Assembly: GCA_016199255.1 (NCBI GenBank) | Contig: JACQHA010000382.1 | Coordinates: 1 to 5,871 of the forward strand | Direction: 5' to 3' | Length of the DNA: 5,871 nt | Source: Deinococcus sp. | Lineage (GTDB): Bacteria > Deinococcota > Deinococci > JACQHA01 | Notes under the pieces: model-generated | Seen by the model: only the letters and a program-made list of their open reading frames with translations | The model's database searches: none | Told to the model about the DNA's origin: nothing | Part shown: one piece after another, positions 1 to 5,438 of the stretch | Layout of the letters: every line of letters starts with the position of its first letter | Numbering within the stretch: the stretch's first letter is position 1 | Program-made: the position numbers and the translations under genes

Positions 1-93
1 CTTTGGGAGCGTCCTGGTCCTGTACTACCCCGATTACCAGCTTCATAGTTCTCCTGGCGGCCACCGGCCCTGGGTTGAGTATAGCTGCAAAGG

Positions 94-114
94 GGCTCCT
101 AGTGGGGAGCCACT
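94..114. other. Overlapping hairpins upstream of the receiver gene
   Basis: GGCTCC (94-99) can pair with GGAGCC (106-111), and alternatively AGTGG (101-105) with CCACT (110-114). The two stems share bases and exclude each other. There is no T-run, so a Rho-independent terminator is not supported. The segment lies about 60 bases upstream of the chosen start at 173 and could be leader structure or chance. Nothing else recognisable was seen in 1-160. Confidence 0.2.
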
Positions 115-160
115 GGAGCCTGAGCTAGCGCCACGGTGTATGATGCCTCTCGACACACTT

Positions 161-170
161 GGGAGGAAGG
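161..170 (+). promoter_or_regulatory. Strong Shine-Dalgarno that fixes the start at 173
   Basis: The purine tract GGGAGGAAGG lies just ahead of the ATG at 173; its GGAGG core (162-166) leaves a 6-base spacer. The upstream in-frame ATGs at 140 and 143 have no comparable site. This favours a 130-residue product beginning Met-Ala-Asp-Lys rather than the 141-residue version. Confidence 0.75.
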
Positions 171-172
171 AC

Positions 173-565
173 ATGGCTGACAAACCGATTCTGCTCATTA
201 GCGCTCATCCCCAGATACGCCAGGCCTTCGCCGACACCCTGGCCGGGGCTGGCTTCAGCGTGCATCAGGCAGGTACCGCCGACCAGGCAGTGGCGGCGTT
301 TAACGCCCACCGGCCAGATGTGCTCTTGCTCTATCTGCCCCGCACCGGGACCTTCGGGCTGCAGGTGCTGTGGAAGCTGCATGGGCAGATGATCACCGAG
401 GGCACGCCGGTGCTGGTGGTTTCTGAAGTGCTGCTGCCGCAGAATATCTCGGACGAAGCTAGAACCCTGGGGGCACAGGTGGTGGCCCTTGATGACCGCG
501 GCCCAGAGTTTGTGGTGCAGCAGGTGCGGGGGAATCTGCCTGATGCCGAGGAAGAGGACGAATGA
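173..565 (+). CDS. Degenerate receiver-domain (pseudo-receiver) protein
   Basis: A 130-residue stand-alone protein with the length and alternating strand/helix pattern of a CheY-like receiver domain: ILLIS as strand 1 (residues 6-10), VLLLYLP as strand 3 (50-56), PVLVVSE as strand 4 (79-85) and AQVVAL as strand 5 (101-106), with a short acidic tail. The residues needed for phosphotransfer are missing. The paired acids after strand 1 are Ser10-Ala11, the phospho-acceptor Asp is Tyr54, and the conserved Lys after strand 5 is absent (LDDRG). Only the Ser/Thr switch position survives, as Ser84. It is therefore unlikely to be switched by aspartyl phosphorylation and may act through protein contacts. 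Its stop overlaps the start of the PLP enzyme gene (ATGA), implying coupled translation and perhaps a shared task. The frame is open to the left window edge, but the Shine-Dalgarno at 161-170 supports this start. The fold is well supported; the role is unknown. Confidence 0.8.
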   Translation: MADKPILLISAHPQIRQAFADTLAGAGFSVHQAGTADQAVAAFNAHRPDVLLLYLPRTGTFGLQVLWKLHGQMITEGTPVLVVSEVLLPQNISDEARTLGAQVVALDDRGPEFVVQQVRGNLPDAEEEDE

Positions 566-1743
566 GCCAGCGCAAGCTGAAGCCAGCGACTATTGCCGCC
601 CACGCCGGGTCGGTGAAGCCCCAGAGCGGTACTGTCCCTGAGGTGGAGCCCATCTACCAGGCATCGGTCTATCGCTTCGCCGATTTAGACACGGTGGATG
701 CCGTGCAGGAGGGGAGGGCAGAGGGGTATGTGTACGGCCGCTACGGGCTGCCCAATCATGCTTCGCTGGAGCAGGTGGTGGCGGCGCTGGAAGGGGCAGA
801 AGGAGCGGTGGTAACCGCCAGCGGCATGGGATGCATCCTGGTCACGCTGCTCGCGTTTGCCCGCTCTGGCGATCAACTGGTAGCCAGCCGCGACCTCTAT
901 GGCGGCACCCTGGCCCTGCTCACCCAGGACCTGGCGCAGCTGGGGATCGAAGTGCGCTTTGTTGACGACGTCCAGCAAGTAGAGCAGGCTATCACCAGCC
1001 GCACCAAGCTGCTGTTGGTGGAGACCATCACCAATCCCCTGGTGCGAGTCACCGACCTACGGCGTTGGGTAGATCTGGCGCGCCGCCACCAGCTGCCACT
1101 AGTGGTGGACAACACTTTCGCCACGCCCCTCTTATGCCGGCCGCGGGAGTTGGGCGCCAGCGTGGTGCTGCATTCCCTGACTAAGTTCCTGGGCGGTCAC
1201 AGCGATCTTTTAGGCGGGGTGACCTGTGGCAATACCCAGTTTGTGAAGCGGGCCCGCACGCTGAGCATTCACCTGGGCACCAATCTATCGCCCTTTGACG
1301 CCTGGCTGGCGGCGCGGGGCATCAAGACTCTGGGGGTGCGCTTCCGCGCTGCCAACAGTAACGCCCAGACCATTGCTGAGTTCCTGGCGCAGCATCCCAA
1401 GGTGACCAAGGTGTACTACCCTGGCCTCCCTACTAGCCCCGACCACGCCCTGGCCTCTGAGCTGTTCAGCGGCGGCTACGGCAACATGCTGGCGTTCGAG
1501 ATGCAAGGAGGTCTGGCGGGCCTCAAGCGGCTCCTCAAGGGCCTTGATTTGATTGGCCTGGTACCCTCCCTGGGCGGGGTGCGCACCACCTGCAGCCACC
1601 CAGCCAAGACCTCGCACCGCTCCTTGTCCGCAGCCGAGCGGCAGCGCCTGGGCATCAGCGATGGGCTATTGCGGCTCTCAGTGGGCATCGAAGATGCAGC
1701 GGACCTGCTAAGCGAGCTAGAGCAGGCGCTGGAGCAAGTGTAG
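562..1743 (+). CDS. PLP-dependent Cys/Met metabolism (trans-sulfuration family) enzyme
   Basis: A full-length 393-residue member of the fold-type I family that includes cystathionine gamma-synthase, cystathionine gamma-lyase, methionine gamma-lyase and O-acyl-homoserine sulfhydrylases; these are cytosolic, usually tetrameric, sulfur amino-acid enzymes. Visible active-site elements are Tyr58-x-Arg60 (phosphate contacts from the neighbouring subunit), SGM at 87-89, Tyr113 (stacks on the cofactor ring), Asp183 in VVDNTFATP (pyridine nitrogen), Lys208 in [12 protein letters not shown] (Schiff base), SLGG at 336-339 and Arg371 (substrate carboxylate). Two specificity residues differ from characterised subtypes. 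The Glu that precedes SLGG in cystathionine synthases and lyases is Pro335, and the Cys of the LYGCT motif in Pseudomonas-type methionine gamma-lyase is Gly115. The exact reaction is thus left open and no gene symbol is given. The start ATG overlaps the preceding stop by 4 bases, so expression probably depends on the upstream gene. Confidence 0.93.
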   Translation: MSQRKLKPATIAAHAGSVKPQSGTVPEVEPIYQASVYRFADLDTVDAVQEGRAEGYVYGRYGLPNHASLEQVVAALEGAEGAVVTASGMGCILVTLLAFARSGDQLVASRDLYGGTLALLTQDLAQLGIEVRFVDDVQQVEQAITSRTKLLLVETITNPLVRVTDLRRWVDLARRHQLPLVVDNTFATPLLCRPRELGASVVLHSLTKFLGGHSDLLGGVTCGNTQFVKRARTLSIHLGTNLSPFDAWLAARGIKTLGVRFRAANSNAQTIAEFLAQHPKVTKVYYPGLPTSPDHALASELFSGGYGNMLAFEMQGGLAGLKRLLKGLDLIGLVPSLGGVRTTCSHPAKTSHRSLSAAERQRLGISDGLLRLSVGIEDAADLLSELEQALEQV

Positions 1744-1797
1744 GGCTAATTGGAGAGTGACCTCTGCAGCCCTGGCCGTTCTGGTGTGCACTAGGCT

Positions 1798-1812
1798 GCC
1801 TTGGAGCAAGGC
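1798..1812. terminator. Small hairpin between convergent genes
   Basis: GCCTT (1798-1802) and AAGGC (1808-1812) form a 5-base stem with a 5-base loop. It sits about 55 bases after the PLP-enzyme stop and directly abuts the stop codon of the minus-strand membrane protein. The position suits a bidirectional terminator between converging transcripts, but the stem is short and there is no T-tract on either side. Confidence 0.25.
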
Positions 1813-2151
1813 TTAGACTATAGGGGTACCGGGTTGCCTATGCTCTTGGTCAGGGTGCTCCTGGTCTTGTCTGGTCTGCTCGCTCTCAGAGGCTCGGGGG
1901 CCAAGGGCAGATACCATAAGGACTCCTCCGGCGAGGATCGGCAGGTAACCGATGCTGGCAGCTGGGCCCAGCTGGAAGCTGAGGAGGGTCACTATCCCCG
2001 AGAGCACCAGTAGCACTCCACCCAGCAGGCGTGCAGCTCTGCGGAAGGGCCGAATAGTAATGGCTGTCACCACAATTCCCAGACCACAGGCGAGGAGAGC
2101 TAAGCTGAGACCGAGACCAAGACTCAAGGCCACTTCAGAGAACATCATCAC
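1813..2151 (-). CDS. Small membrane protein, three predicted transmembrane helices
   Basis: A 112-residue protein of no recognised family. It has three hydrophobic stretches: residues about 8-30, 42-60 and 66-84. A basic loop, RPFRRAAR (34-41), separates the first two. By the positive-inside rule this places the N terminus outside and the polar, charged C-terminal tail (85-112, with a repeated DQEH) in the cytoplasm. Start codons are stacked GTG-ATG-ATG at 2151-2143, and an in-frame TAG lies three codons upstream, so the start cannot be much further out. No good Shine-Dalgarno is visible; GTGAT just before the third codon may pair weakly. The organised hydrophobic pattern argues for a real gene over a chance open frame. 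It converges on the PLP-enzyme gene. Function is unknown. Confidence 0.55.
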   Translation of the reverse strand: MMMFSEVALSLGLGLSLALLACGLGIVVTAITIRPFRRAARLLGGVLLVLSGIVTLLSFQLGPAASIGYLPILAGGVLMVSALGPRASESEQTRQDQEHPDQEHRQPGTPIV

Positions 2152-2487
2152 TTGCCGCTAGTCGGAGCAAGGAGCCGGGAAAGTGCACAGGTGATGCGGT
2201 GACCCTTGGTGCTCCCACTGTAGCTCCCTTCAGGGTGGACAGTCCATGGTGGACCGGGTCAGGTGGGCAGCAGGTTCCTGCAGTCAAATCCACAGTGCGC
2301 ATTGGAGAGTGCATCAACCCACCTGCTGTAACCAGCCTGGCTCAGGCTGGCTTACGCAGCAGTCACAGCGCTCTTACACCTCGGCTCACCCAAACCGCCA
2401 GGTAGGTGGCAGAAGGCCCTATGACGAAGGCGCGGCCCCACTATCCACACAGCAGGTGAAAGAGCAGCACAGGGTCGGGGTGAAGTA

Positions 2488-2520
2488 CGCCGGGCTAAGC
2501 CCGGCGCCAGTGAATACTGG
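2488..2520. other. Two back-to-back perfect hairpins
   Basis: CGCCGGGC (2488-2495) pairs perfectly with GCCCGGCG (2499-2506) around a TAA loop. It is followed with no gap by CCAGT (2507-2511) paired with ACTGG (2516-2520) around a GAAT loop. The adjoining stems could stack coaxially, as in a folded RNA. No T-tract follows, so this does not look like an intrinsic terminator. The host transcript and its direction are unknown. Confidence 0.4.
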
Positions 2521-2662
2521 AGGATCCAGCCCCAGTGCTAGCAGTCTAATACTCAGCCTCTGACAAGAGACTTACCAACGCCCGGGCCGTAGCCGAGGGC
2601 ACTGTCTCCCCACCTGCTTCACCGTGGCTTGCATCAACGAAGTATTTTTGCTGACCCTGTTG

Positions 2663-2696
2663 TCTCTCCTAGATGGATGACTCTTGGAGGGAGAGA
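2663..2696 (+). promoter_or_regulatory. Possible stem overlapping the cupredoxin ribosome-binding site
   Basis: The purine-rich ribosome-binding region of the 2703 gene (GGAGG at 2686-2690, continuing as GGAGAGA at 2690-2696) can pair with an upstream pyrimidine tract, TCTCTCC at 2663-2669, around a 20-base loop. If formed in the mRNA, this would partly hide the Shine-Dalgarno and lower translation. It may equally be a chance match between two low-complexity tracts. Confidence 0.25.
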
Positions 2697-2702
2697 TAAG
2701 AA

Positions 2703-3428
2703 ATGAGATTCAGTGTTCGCTATGCTGTGGTTACTGCTCTGGTAGGAGCTGCTCTAGGTGCGGCCATGCTCACACCTGTGCCTGCCGTTGCCTCCTGGGC
2801 AACGGCAGCTGTGCTGGAAGTGGACCCCCGCGAAGGCGGGCTGGAGATCGGCATGGGTGAGTGGGCTGTCACCTTGGAGGCAGCGATGATCCGCCCAGGT
2901 ACGGTGACCTTCGTCATCCATAACGGGGGCGTCCGGACCCATGGCTTTCGCATCCGCACCGAAGGTGTCAGGGGGCGGGATCGTTTCGAGATGAGAACCA
3001 GGCTGATCCCTCCTGGGGGAGTGGCGGAGCTAGTGGTGCAGCTGCCGCCAGGCGTTTACGAGGTGGACTGTTACGTGGAAGACGACGCCGGGGAACATGA
3101 CGAACTGGGGATGGAGAACATCCTCACCGTCAGAGAGGATGCGCCGCTGCTGCTGGTGTCGCCGCCTGTGGCCCCGGTGCCTGCAGTGTCCATTAAGAGC
3201 TTCGCCTTTGTGCCTGAGGTGCTGGAGGTGAAGGCGGGTACTGTGGTGGTCTGGACCAATGAAGATCCAGTGCCCCACACGGTGGTGGCCGAGGATGGCA
3301 GCTTCATATCTCAGTTATTGTTCGGCCAGAACCTGAGCTTCAGCCGCGAGTTCTCCCTGCCAGGGGCCTACCAGTACTTCTGCAGCATCCACCCCACCAT
3401 GCGCGCCCAGGTAGTGGTCAGCCCGTAG
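2703..3428 (+). CDS. Exported two-domain cupredoxin (blue copper-like protein)
   Basis: A 241-residue protein with a Sec-type signal peptide: basic start, hydrophobic core at about 8-28, and a likely signal peptidase I site after AVA (28-30). There is no lipobox Cys. Two cupredoxin domains follow. Domain 2 (about 160-241) is plastocyanin/amicyanin-like and has the full type 1 copper ligand set: His192 (VPHTV) and the short loop Cys227-x2-His230-x2-Met233. Domain 1 (about 35-145) shows the same fold pattern with His80, Cys123, His132 and Met137. The eight residues between Cys and His are more than usual, so copper binding there is uncertain. A Pro/Val-rich linker (149-161) joins them. The protein probably acts outside the cytoplasmic membrane as an electron carrier or copper binder; no partner oxidoreductase is in the window. 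A purine-rich ribosome-binding site lies upstream at 2686-2696. Confidence 0.88.
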   Translation: MRFSVRYAVVTALVGAALGAAMLTPVPAVASWATAAVLEVDPREGGLEIGMGEWAVTLEAAMIRPGTVTFVIHNGGVRTHGFRIRTEGVRGRDRFEMRTRLIPPGGVAELVVQLPPGVYEVDCYVEDDAGEHDELGMENILTVREDAPLLLVSPPVAPVPAVSIKSFAFVPEVLEVKAGTVVVWTNEDPVPHTVVAEDGSFISQLLFGQNLSFSREFSLPGAYQYFCSIHPTMRAQVVVSP

Positions 3429-3634
3429 GGGCCGGGGCAGTGAGCAGAGGAGTACAAGCTCCCGGTGTAGGAAGGGAAACTGGCGCGGATAGTGGGCTTA
3501 TTGGTGAGAGAGGGTGAGAGCCAAGCCAACTAAAACCTGTACGTGCTCGTGCCCCCCGGTGCTGGCTGAGAGGCGCCCAGTATCCCACCCGCAGGTGCAG
3601 GGGGAGACATGATTCCCACTCTCACCATGTGGCG
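3429..3634. other. Intergenic spacer with no recognised feature
   Basis: The spacer between the cupredoxin stop and the end of the HigA remnant. I found no open frame of note, no clear intrinsic terminator and no repeat of interest. Confidence 0.4.
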
Positions 3635-3820
3635 CTACCTGGGAGCCTCAGTGAACACAGCAACCTGTGACACATCAGTATGGGCCTGGGCTTGCCAGAG
3701 CTCATACTGCTGTTGCAAGTTCAGCCATACCTGGGGAGTGGTCTGAAAGGCTTTGGCTAGGCGCATGGCCATCTCTGGGCTGATGCCTGCCTGCTCATTG
3801 ACGATAAAGGCGACAACCCG
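3635..3820 (-). pseudogene. higA: HigA-type antitoxin, C-terminal remnant
   Basis: The minus-strand frame ending at 3635 encodes about 60 residues that match the C-terminal part of HigA/VapI-type XRE-family antitoxins: an IVNEQAGISPEMAMRLAKAF segment (last part of the helix-turn-helix) followed by PQVWLNLQQQYEL. Intact HigA is about 90-110 residues and starts with the first DNA-binding helices, which are missing here. No higB toxin lies upstream. Beyond about 3800-3820 the same open frame continues to a GTG at 3955, but that part is antisense to the beta-helix remnant on the plus strand and has no Shine-Dalgarno. The 106-residue frame is therefore a chimera created by the junction. The remnant is unlikely to work as an antitoxin. 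Confidence 0.75.
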
Positions 3821-4286
3821 CCCAATGAGAACATCACCTTTTATGGCAACCTCTGGTCCGATCCGACGGGCACCATGGGAGCTGAGGATTCCACCAGCTC
3901 GAACGACTTCTCCGACACCCCGCCGGGTGAAACCAGCTCCTTCGTTCTGGATCACAACTTGTATTGGGACGGCGGAGAGCCCATCCTGTTGGACCGCGCC
4001 GAGTTGATCAACTACACCGACGACGTCAAGCGGGTGGTGAGCGATCCGTTGTTGGGTAATCAGCGCGGCCTCGTGGTGCCTCGCTGGGACTCAGTCACTG
4101 GCTGGTTCGTCGATAGTTCAACGACCATTCGTCAGGCTTTCGAGCGGCTGGTGGCGCTCTATGGCACGCCGGCCAATGGCAGTCTGGTCAGAGACGCTAC
4201 CGACCCGGCCTATGCTCCTGCTGAAGATATCCTGGGCAATCCGCGCCCCCGTCGGCCGTGCCCCCGATATCGGAGCCTACGAGTAA
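3803..4286 (+). pseudogene. Right-handed beta-helix extracellular protein, C-terminal remnant with frameshift
   Basis: The plus frame, open from 3761, reads as the C-terminal region of a large secreted parallel beta-helix protein. Recognisable pieces are NENITFYGNLW (from 3824), SSFVLDHNLYWDGG, VSDPLLGNQ, TIRQAFERL and DILGNPRP. Such proteins typically end in an APDIGAYE-like motif. That ending is present (D-I-G-A-Y-E then TAA at 4284-4286) but in another frame. Removing one C from the run of five at 4246-4250 restores RPVGRAPDIGAYE. As it stands the frame runs on to 4348 through unrelated residues. The N-terminal part and signal peptide are missing, cut off at the junction with the HigA remnant. 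The frameshift may be a real mutation or a homopolymer sequencing error; the 5' truncation makes it a pseudogene either way. Confidence 0.75.
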
Positions 4287-4400
4287 CGAGCTGGGCACGT
4301 TTTGCAGGCTGGCCTCCTGGTGTGGGAGACCGGCCCTATGACCCTTGACTTCGACAGAATTGAAGGGATGCTCCTTTAAACGTTCTAGAGTGGTGCTAGG

Positions 4401-4427
4401 TTAGACTGTCTAGTGGAGAGGTATATT
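4401..4427 (+). promoter_or_regulatory. Possible promoter with palindromic operator for the HEPN gene pair
   Basis: TTAGAC (4401-4406) resembles a -35 box and TATATT (4422-4427) a -10 box. The spacer is 15 bases, shorter than the preferred 17. A perfect 11-base inverted repeat, TAGAC-T-GTCTA (4402-4412), overlaps the -35 element, where a repressor would block transcription. The first gene starts 58 bases after the -10 box. Self-repression is common in toxin-antitoxin operons, but this is inferred from layout only. The rest of 4287-4485 holds nothing else I can name. Confidence 0.3.
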
Positions 4428-4485
4428 GGGGTCGAGTGGCTGGGTGCAGCTTCGGACCACAGATTTGAAGGGGTGAGATACTCAG

Positions 4486-4860
4486 ATGGCCAAGAAATAC
4501 CTGGATCCGCCAATTGTGGAAATTGAAACGACCCTCCATCAGCTCCTAGAGGACAAGATTCAGATTCCACAACCTGGTGCTGTACGTGACTATCTGTCCC
4601 TCCACCCCGACATTCTAGGTCTTGTCACATCTGTCTGCACGACGACGCTTGGAAGATTCGGGATGGGCACCCAGCTAGTCCTCGAAGTCTATCGCGATCC
4701 TGAGATTGTGGATCACTATCTGACACTTTACGTCCGTCAAGAACAGTATCAAGACAACATCTTGGACGTTCTCGAAGATGTACGCAAATTGTATGAGCTA
4801 GAACTTGCTAGAAAGTCCGGTTGGATCCTGGTAACTACGGATTTTAGCCCGCCTAAGTAA
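4486..4860 (+). CDS. Uncharacterised protein, partner of the HEPN gene
   Basis: A 124-residue soluble acidic protein, apparently cytosolic, with no signal peptide or membrane segment. It belongs to no named family I can assign. Likely conserved blocks are YLSLHPD (36-42), LVLEVYRDPEI (64-74), YLTLYVRQEQY (78-88) and a C-terminal SGWILVTTDFSPP (111-123). It starts with ATG about nine bases after a GGGGTGA ribosome-binding site (4470-4476). The next gene begins 3 bases after its stop, so they form one transcript. In two-gene HEPN modules the other member is often an MNT nucleotidyltransferase, but the GS-x10-D-x-D signature of that family is absent here. By position it is the candidate antitoxin or regulator of the HEPN protein. 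Its base composition looks less GC-rich than the PLP and cupredoxin genes, compatible with horizontal acquisition. Confidence 0.8.
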   Translation: MAKKYLDPPIVEIETTLHQLLEDKIQIPQPGAVRDYLSLHPDILGLVTSVCTTTLGRFGMGTQLVLEVYRDPEIVDHYLTLYVRQEQYQDNILDVLEDVRKLYELELARKSGWILVTTDFSPPK

Positions 4861-4863
4861 GGT

Positions 4864-5223
4864 ATGGCTTTCAACTGGGACGAATATCTCGACTTAGCTC
4901 AATACCTGGCGGGATTGACCACATCTAGCTTTTCTCGGGAAGCAGCGTTTCGCTCAGCAGTGAGCAGGGCCTACTATCCAGCGTATTGCCATGCCCGCAA
5001 CTTCGCTCGCGACAATCATGGGTTCCACCCTCAAAACACTGCTCAAGATCATCAGAAAGTGCGTGAGCATTTCAACAGGAAAGGGATGCCCCAGATCGCC
5101 ACCTCACTTGATATCTTGAGGCAGTGGCGAAATGAGTGCGACTACGAAGACACTGTTCACAACATCTCGCTAGCACTTGTGGCCTCGATTCGTGAAGCCC
5201 GAAAAGTCCTGACAACCCTCTAG
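4864..5223 (+). CDS. HEPN-domain protein, possible RNase toxin-like member of a gene pair
   Basis: A 119-residue all-helical protein with HEPN-domain hallmarks: an N-terminal helix with SRAYYPAYCHAR (34-45), typical of the SRxYYaxfhxA helix, and a C-terminal LRQWRNECDYED (85-96) resembling the LRxxRnxaDY motif. HEPN proteins are often RNases acting in toxin-antitoxin, abortive-infection and CRISPR systems through R-x4-6-H. Here Arg89-Asn90 is followed by Asp93-Tyr94 and no His in register, so catalysis cannot be assumed; non-catalytic and Asp-Tyr HEPN variants are also known. The gene lies 3 bases after the upstream stop with only a weak AAGG just before the ATG, so its translation probably depends on re-initiation. 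That keeps its level below or tied to the first protein, as in many toxin-antitoxin pairs. The HEPN fold is well supported; the toxin role is inferred. Confidence 0.82.
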   Translation: MAFNWDEYLDLAQYLAGLTTSSFSREAAFRSAVSRAYYPAYCHARNFARDNHGFHPQNTAQDHQKVREHFNRKGMPQIATSLDILRQWRNECDYEDTVHNISLALVASIREARKVLTTL

Positions 5224-5235
5224 ATGAGAAGCTTA

Positions 5236-5438
5236 AAGCAATACATCCTGGCCAGCGAACTCTCCGGGGGCCTCCAGCGGCTCTTCAGTCTCTGGGCGTG
5301 CCGCCCGCGCATTGGGGGTGCTTCCGCGACGGGAAACAAGAGTTAGGGTTAGGTGCCTGCCAATGCCGGTCCCCGCGGAAGCAACTCCATCATGTCCTGC
5401 TGGTGCTGCTGGCCTATTGGGTCCTCTCTCTTCTCTAA
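5236..5438 (+). pseudogene. IS4-like transposase, C-terminal remnant (plus copy)
   Basis: This segment starts about a dozen bases after the HEPN stop and reads YILASELSGGLQRLFSLW, then ACRPRI, in one frame. After a shift at the G-run 5314-5318 it reads CFRDGKQELGLGACQCRS and then LHHVLLVLLAYWVLSLL, ending at TAA 5436-5438. Allowing one missing base at the G-run, the spacing matches the IS4-family Y-x2-R-x3-E-x6-K signature (Trp at 5293, Arg at 5302, the Glu position read as Gly at 5314, Lys at 5334). The rest of the catalytic domain upstream is missing, and the frameshift and early stop make it non-functional. It is homologous to the minus-strand fragment at 5480-5701. Confidence 0.7.

Larger units (their letters stand above)
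2152..2702. other. Structured non-coding interval upstream of the cupredoxin gene
   Basis: No convincing gene was found in these roughly 550 bases; the longest open frame (2246-2563, plus) reads as low-complexity Ser/Gln/Pro-rich sequence without domain features. The interval is rich in inverted repeats: GTCCA/TGGAC (2242-2246 with 2250-2254, or 2236-2240 with 2242-2246 as a competing pair); CAGGTGGG/CCCACCTG (2260-2267 with 2318-2325); CCAGCCTG/CAGGCTGG (2332-2339 with 2343-2350); and the tandem hairpins at 2488-2520. AGCAGGTG (2451-2458) is complementary to CACCTGCT (2611-2618). Two short direct repeats recur about 300 bases apart: CCCACCTGCT (2318 and 2609) and TGCATCAAC (2310 and 2630). 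It matches no riboswitch, tRNA, tmRNA, SRP or RNase P consensus that I know. Confidence 0.45.

Noticed and set aside
2..172. The frame of the receiver-like gene is open to the left window edge, which could mean a longer N-terminus or a fusion.
   Set aside because: The residues before 173 (for example HSSPGGHRPWVEYSCKGAP) show no domain pattern, while a strong Shine-Dalgarno and the start of the receiver fold coincide at 173.
2260..2290. GGTCAGGTGGGCAGCAGG resembles the conserved loop of small SRP RNA, and GTCAAATCC resembles a tRNA T-loop.
   Set aside because: The flanking helices and remaining consensus bases are absent, and no cloverleaf or SRP hairpin can be drawn.
2246..2563. A 105-residue plus-strand open frame in the gene-free interval.
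   Set aside because: Low-complexity composition, no domain pattern, no ribosome-binding site, and it runs through several perfect hairpins.
2152..2702. A CRISPR array or other regular repeat array, considered because of the many repeats.
   Set aside because: The repeats are short, unequal and not regularly spaced; no repeat-spacer unit is present anywhere in the window.
3821..3955. The N-terminal part of the 106-residue minus-strand frame, as if it were an intact HigA.
   Set aside because: It is antisense to recognisable beta-helix protein sequence, starts with GTG without a ribosome-binding site, and does not resemble the HigA N-terminus.
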